Source: Streptomyces sp. OR43 | GTDB lineage: Bacteria; Actinomycetota; Actinomycetes; Streptomycetales; Streptomycetaceae | Direction of reading: 5' to 3' | Length of the DNA: 42,249 nucleotides | Assembly (NCBI RefSeq): GCF_008042275.1 | Contig: NZ_RDBK01000022.1 | Coordinates: 409,889 to 452,137 of the forward strand | Shown: positions 8,024 through 20,651 of the stretch, one piece after another | Position numbering within the stretch: the first letter of the stretch is position 1 | Layout: each line of letters begins with the position of its first letter | Program-made: the position numbers and the translations under genes | The notes under the pieces: generated by a model | The model's input: only the letters and a program-made list of their open reading frames with translations | What the model was told of the DNA's origin: nothing | The model's database searches: none

Positions 8024-8590
8024 ATGACCATGAGTCATCCGCAGAGTTACGAGATCCTGCTGGTCCCCGCGTTCGCCGACGTCAAGGGCACGGCGGTCGA
8101 GGGAGCCGGGACGAAGGCATCCGACGCCGGCGGTTCCGGTCCCCGAGACGCGGACGCCGAGGATCAGGACACGGGGGACACCAGGGACGCGAAGGACAAG
8201 AAGGAAGCGAAGGACACGCCTGAAGCGGCGGGCGCAAAGGAAGCGCAGGTAGCGGCGGGCGCGCAGGAAGCGGCGGACGCGCATGACACGGCCGCCGAGG
8301 ACCAGGACACCGATGACCAGGGCGCCGAGGACCAGGAGACCGACGACGTGATGGCGGAGCACTCCGGCAGCCACGCCGTCGGAAGCCCCCGCCCCGGCGC
8401 GGCCATCCGCTCGGCGGTGGTGACCGCCACGGGGGAGACGGGCGAGTCGGGCTACCCGCGGTACGCCGGCGAGGGCATGGTGGCGGACATCGACCCGGCG
8501 ACGCACACCGTCCAGGCGCTGCTCATCGACGGATCGGAGCTGGACTACGGGCTCTCGGTCCGGGTCTCGGAGCGCGAAACGGACGGCTGA
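8024..8590 (+). CDS. Acidic low-complexity hypothetical protein
   Basis: The product, about 188 residues, is not a recognised family. The first ~17 residues (MSHPQSYEILLVPAFADV) and the last ~60 residues look structured. Between them lies about 85 residues of Ala/Asp/Glu/Gln/Lys-rich sequence with short irregular repeats such as AKEAQ, AQEAA and EDQDTDD, which is probably disordered. The C-terminal part has a regular small-domain look (GEGMVADIDPATHTVQALLIDG). The start could be ATG at 8024 or 8030. The gene follows the LacI-type gene on the same strand with a 51-base gap and may be co-transcribed. Third-position GC is consistent with a real gene. Confidence 0.65.
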   Translation: MTMSHPQSYEILLVPAFADVKGTAVEGAGTKASDAGGSGPRDADAEDQDTGDTRDAKDKKEAKDTPEAAGAKEAQVAAGAQEAADAHDTAAEDQDTDDQGAEDQETDDVMAEHSGSHAVGSPRPGAAIRSAVVTATGETGESGYPRYAGEGMVADIDPATHTVQALLIDGSELDYGLSVRVSERETDG

Positions 8591-8621
8591 GGCCGCCGGG
8601 CTCCCGGCAGAACGGCGCTCA

Positions 8622-8647
8622 GGGCCCGGCCGTCACCGGCCGGGCCC
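8622..8647. terminator. Bidirectional hairpin terminator
   Basis: A perfect 11-bp stem (8622-8632 with 8637-8647) with loop TCAC sits between the 3' ends of the convergent acidic-protein and thioredoxin genes. It can serve both. Confidence 0.75.
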
Positions 8648-8675
8648 CGACGCCTGCGCGCGCGGGAGGCGCAGC

Positions 8676-9047
8676 CTACTTCTGCTCCTTCTGCTGGTCC
8701 TCGATGGACTTGCGGACCTCGTCCATGTCCAGCTTCCTGGCCTGGCCGATCACGTCCTCCAGCGCCGCCTCGGGCAGTGCGCCCGGCTGCGAGAAGACAG
8801 CCACGTTGTCCCGGACGATCATCAGCGTCGGGATGGACCGGATCTCGAACGCGGCCGCCAGCTCCTGCTGCGCCTCCGTGTCCACCTTGGCGAAGACCAG
8901 GTCCGCGTGACGCTCGGACGCCGAGTCGTAGACCGGCGCGAACTGCCGGCAGGGGCCGCACCAGGAAGCCCAGAAGTCGATCAGGACGAACTCGTTCTCA
9001 CTGACGACCTGATCGAAGTTTTCCTTGGTGAGCTCTACGGTGCTCAT
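8676..9047 (-). CDS. trxA: Thioredoxin family protein
   Basis: This 123-residue thioredoxin reduces protein disulfides in the cytoplasm. The active site is WASWCGPCRQF with Cys30 and Cys33, and the conserved cis-proline loop RSIPTLMIV lies near residue 75. Unlike a minimal thioredoxin it ends in a charged tail of about 15 residues (MDEVRKSIEDQQKEQK). The gene is divergent from a flavin-dependent disulfide reductase with 115 bases between the starts, a sensible place for shared oxidative-stress control, although no operator was identified. Several thioredoxins occur per genome, so the symbol is generic. Confidence 0.9.
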   Translation of the reverse strand: MSTVELTKENFDQVVSENEFVLIDFWASWCGPCRQFAPVYDSASERHADLVFAKVDTEAQQELAAAFEIRSIPTLMIVRDNVAVFSQPGALPEAALEDVIGQARKLDMDEVRKSIEDQQKEQK

Positions 9048-9162
9048 GCTCTGCTACCTCTTCCTGTGCCCGTATCGACGTGTCCGGGACAACGGTGCCT
9101 GTGCTTGCGCTATTCCGCCTGCCCATGTGGCTACCTCGCACACCCATGACCAGAATGGGCCC

Positions 9163-10611
9163 ATGACACAAGCTGTGGATCCTGTCGCGTACGACGTCGT
9201 GGTCATCGGTGCCGGTCCGGTGGGAGAGAACGTGGCCGACCGCGCCCGGGCCGCCGGGCTGAGCGCCGCGATCGTGGAATCGGAACTCATCGGTGGCGAG
9301 TGCTCGTACTGGGCCTGCATGCCGAGCAAGGCCCTGCTGCGCCCCGTCGTCGCCCGTGCGGACGCCCGCCGCGTCCCGGGCCTCGCCGCAGCCGTCCAGG
9401 GCCCGCTCGACACCGCCGCCGTGCTCGCGCACCGCGACACGTACGCCTCGCACTGGAAGGACGACGGCCAGGCCGCCTGGCTGGAGGGGATCGGAGTCGA
9501 CATCCACCGGGGTCACGGCCGGCTGACGGGCCCCAAGGCGGTCACCGTCACGGCGCCCGACGGCACGGAGCGCCGGCTCACCGCCCGGCACGCGGTGGCC
9601 GTGTGCACGGGCAGCCGGGCCGTCGTCCCCGACCTGCCGGGCATCGAGGGCGCCCGCCCCTGGACCAGCCGGGAGGCGACGAGCGCCAAGGAGGTGCCCC
9701 GCCGTCTCGTCGTCGTGGGCGGGGGAGTGGTCGGCGTGGAGATGGCCACCGTCTGGGGCGCCCTGGGCGCCGAGATCACCATGCTGGTGCGCGGCAAGGG
9801 ACTGCTGCCGCGCATGGAACCGTTCGCCGGTGAGCTCGTCGCCGAAGCACTGACCGACGCGGAAGCCGACATCCGTACCGGCGTCTCGGCCGTCTCCGTA
9901 CAGCGCACCGCACCGGACGGGCCGGTCACCGTCACACTCGACACCGGCGAACGGATCGAGGCGGACGAGATCCTCTTCGCCACCGGCCGCGCCCCGCGCA
10001 CCGACGACCTCGGCCTGGAAACCGTCGGCCTGGAGCCGGGCTCCTGGCTCACCGTCGACGACAGCTGCCAGGTCGAGGGCATCCCCTGGCTCTACGCCGT
10101 CGGCGACGTCAACCACCGGGCGCTCCTGACCCACCAGGGCAAGTACCAGGCCCGCATCGCCGGCGCGGCCATCGCGGCGCGCGCCCAGGGCGTTCCGGCC
10201 CCGGAGACGGACCGCTGGGGCGCCCACGCCGCGACCGCCGATCACGCGGCCGTCCCGCAGGTCGTCTTCACCGACCCGGAGGCCGCCTCGGTCGGCCTCA
10301 CGCTCGCCGAGGCGGAACAGGCCGGGCACCACGTCCGGGCCGTCGACTACGACCTCGCCTCGGTGGCCGGCGCCGGCCTGTACGCGGACGGATACCGGGG
10401 CCGGGCGCGCATGGTCGTCGACCTGGACCGGGAGATCCTGCTGGGAGTCACCTTCGTCGGCCCGGGCATCGGTGAACTGCTGCACTCGGCGACCATCGCG
10501 GTCGCGGGAGAGGTCCCCCTCGACCGCCTCTGGCACGCGGTGCCCGCGTACCCGACGATCAGCGAGATCTGGCTCCGGCTGCTGGAGACGTACCGGGACG
10601 GGGGATCGTGA
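9163..10611 (+). CDS. Pyridine nucleotide-disulfide oxidoreductase, class I
   Basis: This 482-residue FAD/NAD(P)-dependent enzyme is of the dihydrolipoamide dehydrogenase / mercuric reductase type. It has the FAD-binding GAGPVG (residues 16-21), the redox-active CX4C (GGECSYWACMPSK, Cys47 and Cys52), the second nucleotide-binding VVGGGVVGVEMA near residue 183, the FAD motif YAVGDVN, and the C-terminal dimerisation domain with HAVPAYPTISEIW. That last motif has the family His (HAVPAYPT in place of HxHPT). The start at 9163 (MTQAVDPVAYD) is chosen because the FAD motif then falls at the usual position. The substrate is uncertain. Confidence 0.9.
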   Translation: MTQAVDPVAYDVVVIGAGPVGENVADRARAAGLSAAIVESELIGGECSYWACMPSKALLRPVVARADARRVPGLAAAVQGPLDTAAVLAHRDTYASHWKDDGQAAWLEGIGVDIHRGHGRLTGPKAVTVTAPDGTERRLTARHAVAVCTGSRAVVPDLPGIEGARPWTSREATSAKEVPRRLVVVGGGVVGVEMATVWGALGAEITMLVRGKGLLPRMEPFAGELVAEALTDAEADIRTGVSAVSVQRTAPDGPVTVTLDTGERIEADEILFATGRAPRTDDLGLETVGLEPGSWLTVDDSCQVEGIPWLYAVGDVNHRALLTHQGKYQARIAGAAIAARAQGVPAPETDRWGAHAATADHAAVPQVVFTDPEAASVGLTLAEAEQAGHHVRAVDYDLASVAGAGLYADGYRGRARMVVDLDREILLGVTFVGPGIGELLHSATIAVAGEVPLDRLWHAVPAYPTISEIWLRLLETYRDGGS

Positions 10612-10985
10612 ACCCCGTGCGGCCGCCCCGGACGCCGGTTCGCGTCCGGGTGCCCGTCGGGACCGGCGGCCGGGGCATCCGGGTGGATCCCACGCCATGC
10701 CCGCCGGACCCCTTTCACCTTTCGTAGCGGCCTCGGTGTGCCCAGACACTGGAGGGGAAGGGAGACACCCATGTCCTCCGGCGGGGATCACGTCATGGCA
10801 GCCCACGCGAAACGTAAACCGCGCCGGCCGCGGCGGTTGAGCCGACCGGGGGAGGCCGCTGCGCGACATGGCCCAACAGCGGCCCGGCGGGTCCTCCGCC
10901 GCGTTCAGGTGGTGATTGCCTGAACCCCGCCTGCCGGCCGGAAGCCGGCCGTACCGTAGCGGGCCGGCGAGGAGACGGAGACGTC
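10612..10985. other. 374-base intergenic stretch
   Basis: This gap separates the oxidoreductase and SDR genes. Apart from the weak 50-codon reading frame listed next, nothing recognisable was seen: no RNA gene, no clear promoter pair, no repeat. Confidence 0.5.
10771..10923 (+). CDS. Possible small basic protein (50 residues)
   Basis: An ATG at 10771 has a good ribosome-binding site (GGGAG about seven bases upstream, within a purine-rich run GGAGGGGAAGGGAGA). It opens a 50-residue frame starting MSSGGDHVMAAHAKRKPRRP and very rich in Arg/Lys. No family is recognised. The strong Shine-Dalgarno argues for translation, but short basic frames arise easily by chance in high-GC DNA. Confidence 0.3.
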   Translation: MSSGGDHVMAAHAKRKPRRPRRLSRPGEAAARHGPTAARRVLRRVQVVIA

Positions 10986-11828
10986 ATGGATTCCCACGGC
11001 GATGCAGCGCGGGTGAGCGCACTGCCTGGCGGCCTGCTGAAGGGCCAGACCGCACTGGTGACGGGCGCCAACTCGGGTATCGGCAGGGCCACCGCCATCG
11101 GACTCGGCCGGGCCGGGGCCGACGTGGTGGTCAACTACGTGAGCGGCCGCGAGGCCGCCGAGGAAGTGGTCCGGGAGATCACCTCGTTCGGCGTGCGGGC
11201 GGTGCTCCACGAGGCCGACGTGTCGCAGGAGACGCAGGTGACCGCGATGGTGGATCGAACGGTCCAGGAATTCGGGACCCTCGACATCCTTGTCGCCAAT
11301 GCCGGTATGCAGCGTGATGCCCGGTTCACCGACATGACGCTCGCCCAGTGGCAGAAGGTGCTCGACGTCAACCTCACGGGCCAGTTCCTGTGCGCCCGTG
11401 AGGCGACCAAGGAGTTCCGCCGGCGCGGAGTGGTCCCCGAAGTGTCCCGGGCGGCCGGGAAAATCATCTGTATGAGCTCGGTGCACCAGCTCATTCCCTG
11501 GGCGGGGCACGTGAACTACGCCTCTTCCAAGGGAGGCGTGGACATGATGATGCAGACCCTGGCCCAGGAGCTCGCACCGGAGAAGATCCGGGTGAACGCG
11601 GTCGCCCCCGGGGCGATCAGAACCCCCATCAACCGCAGTGCCTGGGAGACGCCCGAAGCCCGCGAGGAACTCCTGCGGCTGATCCCCTACGACCGGATCG
11701 GGGACCCCGAGGACATCGCCCACGCCGTCGTCCTGCTCGCGTCCGACCTCATGGACTACGTCGTGGGGACGACGCTCTACGTCGACGGCGGCATGACGCT
11801 CTTCCCCGGGTTCGCCACCGGCGGCTGA
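10986..11828 (+). CDS. SDR-family oxidoreductase (glucose 1-dehydrogenase-like)
   Basis: This is a 280-residue NAD(P)-dependent short-chain dehydrogenase. It shows the cofactor motif TGANSGIG (residues 26-33), the VANAG stabilising motif near 103-107, the catalytic Ser (MSSV, about 165), Tyr178 and Lys182 in YASSK, and the late NAVAPGAIRTPI and LYVDGGMTLFPGF typical of glucose 1-dehydrogenase-like members. The ATG at 10986 follows a GAGGAGACGGAG Shine-Dalgarno region. Together with the downstream antiporter and DUF2254 genes it forms a plus-strand set with modest gaps. The exact substrate cannot be read. Confidence 0.9.
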   Translation: MDSHGDAARVSALPGGLLKGQTALVTGANSGIGRATAIGLGRAGADVVVNYVSGREAAEEVVREITSFGVRAVLHEADVSQETQVTAMVDRTVQEFGTLDILVANAGMQRDARFTDMTLAQWQKVLDVNLTGQFLCAREATKEFRRRGVVPEVSRAAGKIICMSSVHQLIPWAGHVNYASSKGGVDMMMQTLAQELAPEKIRVNAVAPGAIRTPINRSAWETPEAREELLRLIPYDRIGDPEDIAHAVVLLASDLMDYVVGTTLYVDGGMTLFPGFATGG

Positions 11829-12017
11829 CCTTCGCAGGTCCCGGACCGCACCTGCCTGCACCGCTCACCCACCCGCGGGGCGGGCCCGCCCGCTGCTTTC
11901 CTGTACCGGCTCGACAGCCCGACGGCGGCCCCACGGCACGACGGCGGAGGGGCAGACCGACTGACGATCGGTACGGCCGGACCCTCCTACCTGCGGACTC
12001 CACCCAAGGCGGTTGCT

Positions 12018-13775
12018 GTGACGGACGAAGAGATCCTTCTTGGGCTCGCACTCACCGTCGTCCTCGCCACCGGCTCACAGATCCTGGCGAGCAGGCTGCG
12101 CGTGCCGGCCCTGATCATCCTGCTGCCGGCGGGATTCACCGCCGGTGCCCTGACGGATGTCATCCACCCCGACCGCTTGATGGGACAGAACTTCTCCGCC
12201 CTGGTGTCGATGTCCGTCGCGGTCATCCTCTACGACGCGGGCCTCGGACTCAACCTGCGCAAACTCACCGGCCGCACACGGTGGACCGTGGGGCGCCTGC
12301 TCCTGCTCGGCGTGCTCATCACCTTTCTGGTCACCTCCGCCGTGGCACCCGCGATGTTCGGCATGCCGCTCAGGGTGGCGTCCATGCTCGGGGTGATCCT
12401 CGTCGTCTCCGGACCCACCGTCGTGGGCCCGATCCTCGACTTCGTGCGCCCCACCGACAAGGTGCGCCGCATCCTGATCTGGGAAGGGACCCTCACCGAC
12501 CCGGTCGGCGCCATCCTGGGCGCGCTGGTCTTCCACGCGATCGCGACCACACACCGGGTCGACATCGGCCGGGGTTACCAGCTCGGCCAGTTCGCCCTCA
12601 GCATGGCCGTGGGCCTGGTCGGTGGCGCCATCGGCACGGCACTCCTGTGGCTGGCGCTGCGTACCCTGCGCCTCGGTGAGACGCTGGGCACCCTCGCCCA
12701 GCTGGCCACCGTGATCGCCGTGTCCGCGGTCTGCGACACCGTCCGGGAGGACACCGGTCTCATCGCCGCCATTGTTACCGGGCTCGCCGTCACCAACATC
12801 AGCAGGTTCGACATGCCTGCACGCCGTCCGTTCTTCGAGACGATGGCGCAGCTGATCATCGGGCTGCTGTTCGTATCGATCTCCTCCACGATCACTCCCG
12901 CCTCCCTCGTGCCGGTCCTCCTCCCCTCCCTGGCCCTCCTCGCCATCCTCGTGCTCGTGGTCCGTCCACTCGTCGCGTACCTGTCGACGATGGGTACCGG
13001 ACTGAGCGCGGGCGAGCGGGCCTTCGTCGGATGGATGGCACCACGCGGCATCGTGGCGGCGGCCACGGCCACCGCGTTCTCGGCGAACCTCGTCGACCGA
13101 GGGGTCGACGGAGCCGCCAGGATCCTCCCCGTCACGTTCCTCGTGATCGTCGGCACGGTCCTGCTGTACTCGCTGAGCGCGGCCCCGGTCGCCAGGATGC
13201 TGGGCATCGTCAAACCGGCCGGTACCCGGATCCTGCTGGTGGGCGGCGAGCCATGGGTGGTGGATCTGGGAAGAAACCTGCGATCGGCCGGCCTCGACCT
13301 CCTGATGTGGGCGGGCCTCGCTCTGGAACGCCAACGGATCACGGACGCCGGCATCGCACTCGCCACGGGCGACCTGCTGGCCACGGCCACCAACCCCGGT
13401 GCCCGCCTCGAAGGGGTCACTGCGGTGTTCCTGGCCACGGACGACGACGACTTCAACGCCCTCGCCTCGGTCATGATGCAGGACAGCGTCGACGGCCCCG
13501 TCTACCGTGTCGGCCCTCCCGAGGACAGTCACGGAGTCGTGGCGCCCTACACGGGCGGGGACATCCTCTTCGGCCGGTCGCTCGTACGCCACACGCTCGC
13601 CGCGCGATACGGGGCGGGCGCGCGGTTCCTGGTCCAGCCGGCCTCCACACCGTTGCCGCCCGGGAGTGAGATCCTCTTCGTGGTCCATGCGGACCTGCGG
13701 CTGGAACCCGTCACCGAAAGGCGCCGGGTGACACCGGGAGAGGGCGACAGCGTGGTTCTGCTGACGATGTCCTGA
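12018..13775 (+). CDS. Cation:proton antiporter with C-terminal nucleotide-binding-like domain
   Basis: The 585-residue membrane protein resembles NhaP/CPA-type Na+(K+)/H+ antiporters. About 11-12 hydrophobic segments fill residues 1-400. They include GPTVVGPILDFV and the charged segment IWEGTLTDPVGAI, which carries the membrane-embedded acidic residue expected for cation exchange. Residues ~400-585 form a soluble region starting TRILLVGGEPWVVDLGRNL, similar to a TrkA/RCK nucleotide-binding fold, followed by a TrkA-C-like end. The GTG start at 12018 is used. It probably exports cations in exchange for protons, with the cytoplasmic domain as sensor (inference from family). Confidence 0.87.
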   Translation: MTDEEILLGLALTVVLATGSQILASRLRVPALIILLPAGFTAGALTDVIHPDRLMGQNFSALVSMSVAVILYDAGLGLNLRKLTGRTRWTVGRLLLLGVLITFLVTSAVAPAMFGMPLRVASMLGVILVVSGPTVVGPILDFVRPTDKVRRILIWEGTLTDPVGAILGALVFHAIATTHRVDIGRGYQLGQFALSMAVGLVGGAIGTALLWLALRTLRLGETLGTLAQLATVIAVSAVCDTVREDTGLIAAIVTGLAVTNISRFDMPARRPFFETMAQLIIGLLFVSISSTITPASLVPVLLPSLALLAILVLVVRPLVAYLSTMGTGLSAGERAFVGWMAPRGIVAAATATAFSANLVDRGVDGAARILPVTFLVIVGTVLLYSLSAAPVARMLGIVKPAGTRILLVGGEPWVVDLGRNLRSAGLDLLMWAGLALERQRITDAGIALATGDLLATATNPGARLEGVTAVFLATDDDDFNALASVMMQDSVDGPVYRVGPPEDSHGVVAPYTGGDILFGRSLVRHTLAARYGAGARFLVQPASTPLPPGSEILFVVHADLRLEPVTERRRVTPGEGDSVVLLTMS

Positions 13776-13871
13776 GCGTGCTCCGGACACCCGGCCGGAT
13801 CTTCCCGGGTCCCAGCGGAATCCGACACACCGCGCTGCCGGACGGCCGGCGTCGCGAGGGAGGTATGCCCC

Positions 13872-15164
13872 GTGCGGATCAGAACATCATGGGCCGCCGT
13901 GTTCAGGCTGCGGCAGTACGTGAAGGCAAGCCTGTGGATCGTGCCGTTGTTCGGCCTCGTCCTGGGAGTCGTGCTGGCCGAATGGGCCGTCTCCGCTGAC
14001 AGTTCCCACTGGCCACCGAACGGCTGGCGTTATTCGGCGACCACGGCGAGCGGAGTGCTGAGTGCCATTGTCGGGGCGATGATCGCGCTGCTGGGATTCG
14101 TCGTCACCATCGGCGTCCTCGTCATTCAACAGGCCACCGGCACACTGTCCCCGAGGTACATGCGGCTCTGGTACCGGGACCGGCTCCAGAAGACCGTGCT
14201 GGCCACCTTCACCGGCACGTTCGCCTTCGCCTTCTCCCTCTTGCGCAGCATCGAGACGCGTTCGGTCCCCGACTTCGGCGTCACCCTCGCCGGAGGCGCC
14301 GTGGCCGTCAGCCTGTTGCTGCTGCTCGTCTATCTCAACCGCTTCACCCACAACCTCAGGCCCGTCGCCATCGCCGACCTCGTCGGCCGCATGGGTGAGG
14401 AGGTGTTCGAGCACGCGGCCGGCAGGGTCAGGGACTCGGCGCCGCGTCCCGGCCAGCCCTCCGAGCCGCGCACCCGGACGACCGTCGTCCGGGCGGCGAC
14501 AGGCGGAGCCATCCAGGCCCTTCACACCACCGGCCTCTCATCCCTCGCCGCGCGCCACGACTGCGTCTTCACCGTGCCCCATGTGATCGGCGACTACGTT
14601 CCGCGGGGCGCCGTCCTCGTCGAGATCCGCGGCGGCACGTCCGTCCCCGACCACCGAAAGGTGACCGGTCTCATCGCTCTCGGTCCCGAGCGGACGATCG
14701 AGCAGGACCCGGCCTTCGCCCTCCGGGTGCTCGTCGACATCGCCATCCGCGCCCTCTCGCCCGCCGTCAACGACCCCACCACCGGCGTACAGATCCTCAA
14801 TCACATCGATTCGTTCCTCACCCTGGTCGGCCAGGCGCCGCTTCCCGGCCGGTATGTGCTGGCGGACAAGGACGGCAGACCGAGGCTCGTGCTACGAGGG
14901 AGGCAGTGGGAGGACTACCTTCAGCTCGCCGTCTCGGAGATCCGCGACTACGGGGCGACGTCCCTGCAGGTCTGCCGCCGGCTGCGCGCCCTGCTCGACG
15001 GGCTGCTCGACAGCCTTCCGCCCGCCCACCATCCGGCGGTCCGGGAACAGCTGGAACTCCTGGACGCTTCGGTGGAGCGAGCCTTTCTTGATCCGGCCCG
15101 CCGCTCCGTGGCGCGGATGGCCGACAGCCAGGGCGTGGGAGGCGGATCCGCGCCGGTCCGGTAG
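13872..15164 (+). CDS. DUF2254 family membrane protein
   Basis: The 430-residue protein matches the DUF2254 pattern: four hydrophobic segments in the first ~160 residues, with short outside loops and the LGFVVTIGVLVIQQATGTLS motif near residue 77. A long soluble domain follows, containing IRALSPAVNDPTTGVQILNH, which is characteristic of the family. Its molecular function is unknown. The GTG start is supported by GGGAGG ten bases upstream. It lies 96 bases after the antiporter gene on the same strand, so co-expression in ion or envelope stress is plausible. It converges on the HTH regulator gene. Confidence 0.87.
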   Translation: MRIRTSWAAVFRLRQYVKASLWIVPLFGLVLGVVLAEWAVSADSSHWPPNGWRYSATTASGVLSAIVGAMIALLGFVVTIGVLVIQQATGTLSPRYMRLWYRDRLQKTVLATFTGTFAFAFSLLRSIETRSVPDFGVTLAGGAVAVSLLLLLVYLNRFTHNLRPVAIADLVGRMGEEVFEHAAGRVRDSAPRPGQPSEPRTRTTVVRAATGGAIQALHTTGLSSLAARHDCVFTVPHVIGDYVPRGAVLVEIRGGTSVPDHRKVTGLIALGPERTIEQDPAFALRVLVDIAIRALSPAVNDPTTGVQILNHIDSFLTLVGQAPLPGRYVLADKDGRPRLVLRGRQWEDYLQLAVSEIRDYGATSLQVCRRLRALLDGLLDSLPPAHHPAVREQLELLDASVERAFLDPARRSVARMADSQGVGGGSAPVR

Positions 15165-15208
15165 CCGGCGTCTGCCGACGACCGGGTACGCCGCTCCCGG
15201 AGAACCGT

Positions 15209-16201
15209 TCAGTGCGCCTCGACCCAGCCGTGCCGGACCGCATGACCGCCGAGTTGCATCCGGGTCCGGACTCCGGCGAGGTCCATGAGGCGGCGCAGCC
15301 GCCGGTGCAGCGTGCGAGGCGACAGACCGAGCTGAGTCGCGGCCGTCGGGTCGGTCAGACCGGCCAGCAGCAGGGCGAGGATCTTCCGGTCCAGGTCGGT
15401 CGGGCCCTCCGCACCGATGGCGACGGTGGGCTCGGTGTCCGCGCCGAGGCCCGACAGTTCGAGTGGGTGGGCGGCGCGCCATACCGATTCGAACAGGGCG
15501 TCCAGTGCGTCCAGCAAGCCGCTGCGGTGCAGCAGCACGGCACCCGGATCCCCTGCCGGTGTGACCGCGAGCGGGACCAGACCGAGGTCGGCATCGGCCA
15601 GCACGAGCTTCATCGGCAACGCGTCGGCGACCCGCAGTTGCACGCCGTTGCGCAGGGAATCGATCGCATCGGCGATGATCCCCGGCTCGGCCAGTACGGC
15701 CCGGTCCAGTACGGCCCGGAAGTGCACGCCGCGGCTGATGGCCATGGGCTCCGCGGAATTCTCGCCGGGCGGCACGGCGACGAAGGGCGCCGTGATGAAG
15801 GTGCGGACCTGCGTCCGGGCGGCCTGCTGCACCTGCAGGAAGCGATGCCGGATCGCGTCGACGCCGGTGATGACCTCGATCAGATCGCTGATGCTGCTCC
15901 CGGTCATCGCCGCCCGGTGCTCCTCGGCGAACGTGACCAACGCCTGTTCGGCCATGCGCAGCCCGTCCCGGCGCTGGCTGATCAGAGCGCCGAGCGCCAT
16001 GGCGGGCGGGGCGGCGGTGAACCGCCCGTCCGCCGACCCGATCACCAGCCCCCACTCGACCAGACGGTCCAGGGCCGTGCCGACGTGGGCGCGCGGCTCT
16101 CCGAGCTGATCCGACAGCAGGGGCACGGTGGAGTCCGGCCGGCCGAGCAACTGACGATAGACACGCTCGTCATCGGGCCCCAGGCCCAGGACATCCAGCA
16201 T
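15209..16201 (-). CDS. HTH regulator with TrmB-like N-terminus and LuxR-type C-terminus
   Basis: This is a 330-residue transcription factor. Residues ~1-60 look like a TrmB/winged-helix domain (LGLGPDDERVYRQLLG, then LLSDQLGEPRAHVGTALDRL). A sensor-like middle follows, and the C-terminus has a LuxR/GerE-like helix-turn-helix (LAGLTDPTAATQLGLSPRTL, then HRRLRRLMDLAG). This architecture is common beside secreted S8 proteases in Streptomyces. The ATG at 16201 is chosen over a longer frame that would run into the protease gene in another frame. It lies downstream of the protease on the same strand, separated by a strong hairpin, so it probably has its own promoter. Confidence 0.8.
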   Translation of the reverse strand: MLDVLGLGPDDERVYRQLLGRPDSTVPLLSDQLGEPRAHVGTALDRLVEWGLVIGSADGRFTAAPPAMALGALISQRRDGLRMAEQALVTFAEEHRAAMTGSSISDLIEVITGVDAIRHRFLQVQQAARTQVRTFITAPFVAVPPGENSAEPMAISRGVHFRAVLDRAVLAEPGIIADAIDSLRNGVQLRVADALPMKLVLADADLGLVPLAVTPAGDPGAVLLHRSGLLDALDALFESVWRAAHPLELSGLGADTEPTVAIGAEGPTDLDRKILALLLAGLTDPTAATQLGLSPRTLHRRLRRLMDLAGVRTRMQLGGHAVRHGWVEAH

Positions 16202-16297
16202 CGGCGACCGACTCTCTTCCGCTTGCCGCAGCGGTGCGAGTATGCGCCATGGCGGCAGGCCCTGAATAGTCGCTGGTGGGGGCAGGTATGACGGGAA

Positions 16298-16327
16298 GGG
16301 CCCCGGGAAGTCGCCTCCCCGGGGCCC
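16298..16327 (-). terminator. Hairpin terminator after the S8 protease gene
   Basis: A perfect 10-bp stem GGGCCCCGGG / CCCGGGGCCC (16298-16307 with 16318-16327), loop of 10 bases, begins 12 bases beyond the protease stop codon. Confidence 0.75.
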
Positions 16328-16338
16328 GGTGGTGTGGG

Positions 16339-20070
<3,732 letters not shown>

Positions 20071-20651
20071 GGCATCGGTCTATCCGTGACGAACGCACGA
20101 CGTGAAGGGCCGGTGGCGGCAAGTCCTTGCCATGGCAGTGACTTGTCGGCGGGGAACGGCTGGAATGCGGTCAAGTCGCCCTCGACGGCTCTGTTGCGCG
20201 GCCGCTGGTCGCGGCATGCCGCTGTCAGGGCACGAACCTGCCGGATGGCCGGCTCGGCGTCCGGACCCGGCGTGGCACCGTCGATGCCACTGAGCTCGCG
20301 CTCGAGGAGCTTTCCGGGGGCATGGGCCGGCAGTCGGGGTACGTGTAGCCGGCTATCCACTGCTTGCCCGGGCGATCGGCTCGTCCTCGCTGAGCATCGC
20401 TCCCGGGGCGCGCTCCACGCATGACTGCTTCGGTGGCCGGCGGACGTGGTCGAAGACACCCGTGTACGCGGCGGTGCCCGCGGCGCGCAGTCCCCTGGTA
20501 CGGCCCCGACGGCCTGCCTCTCGATCATGTGCAGAGCCACCGGCCCCGGCCGGTACGGCCGGCTCGCAGCCCTCGCCTCGCTGTACTCCCCATCAGGACG
20601 GGGTGTCGTCGTCGACATACGATGGGGCATCGGTGCCGAAAGGGGCGCAAA
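20071..20651. other. 581-base intergenic stretch without a recognised gene
   Basis: This stretch lies between the divergent protease and GH15 genes. Several short open frames exist on both strands, but none has a family-like motif or good start. One plus-strand frame near 20250-20340 reads DATELALEELSGGMGRQSGY and then hits a stop, so it may be a decayed fragment. Promoters for both flanking genes should lie here. None was identified with confidence. Confidence 0.5.

Noticed and set aside
8998..10869. Long minus-strand open frame of over 600 codons opposite the flavin oxidoreductase
   Set aside because: It is the antisense of a gene with clear FAD and CX4C motifs; the minus frame has no family-like motif and is an artefact of high third-position GC.
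11860..11905. GC-palindrome GGGCGGGCCCGCCC after the SDR gene as a terminator
   Set aside because: It is a self-complementary run without a loop; chance in very GC-rich DNA is likely, so it was not listed.
12075..13790. Minus-strand frame of about 570 codons opposite the antiporter
   Set aside because: Its Asp/Glu/Gly/His-rich composition is typical of antisense reading of a membrane-protein gene; the plus strand encodes a coherent transporter.
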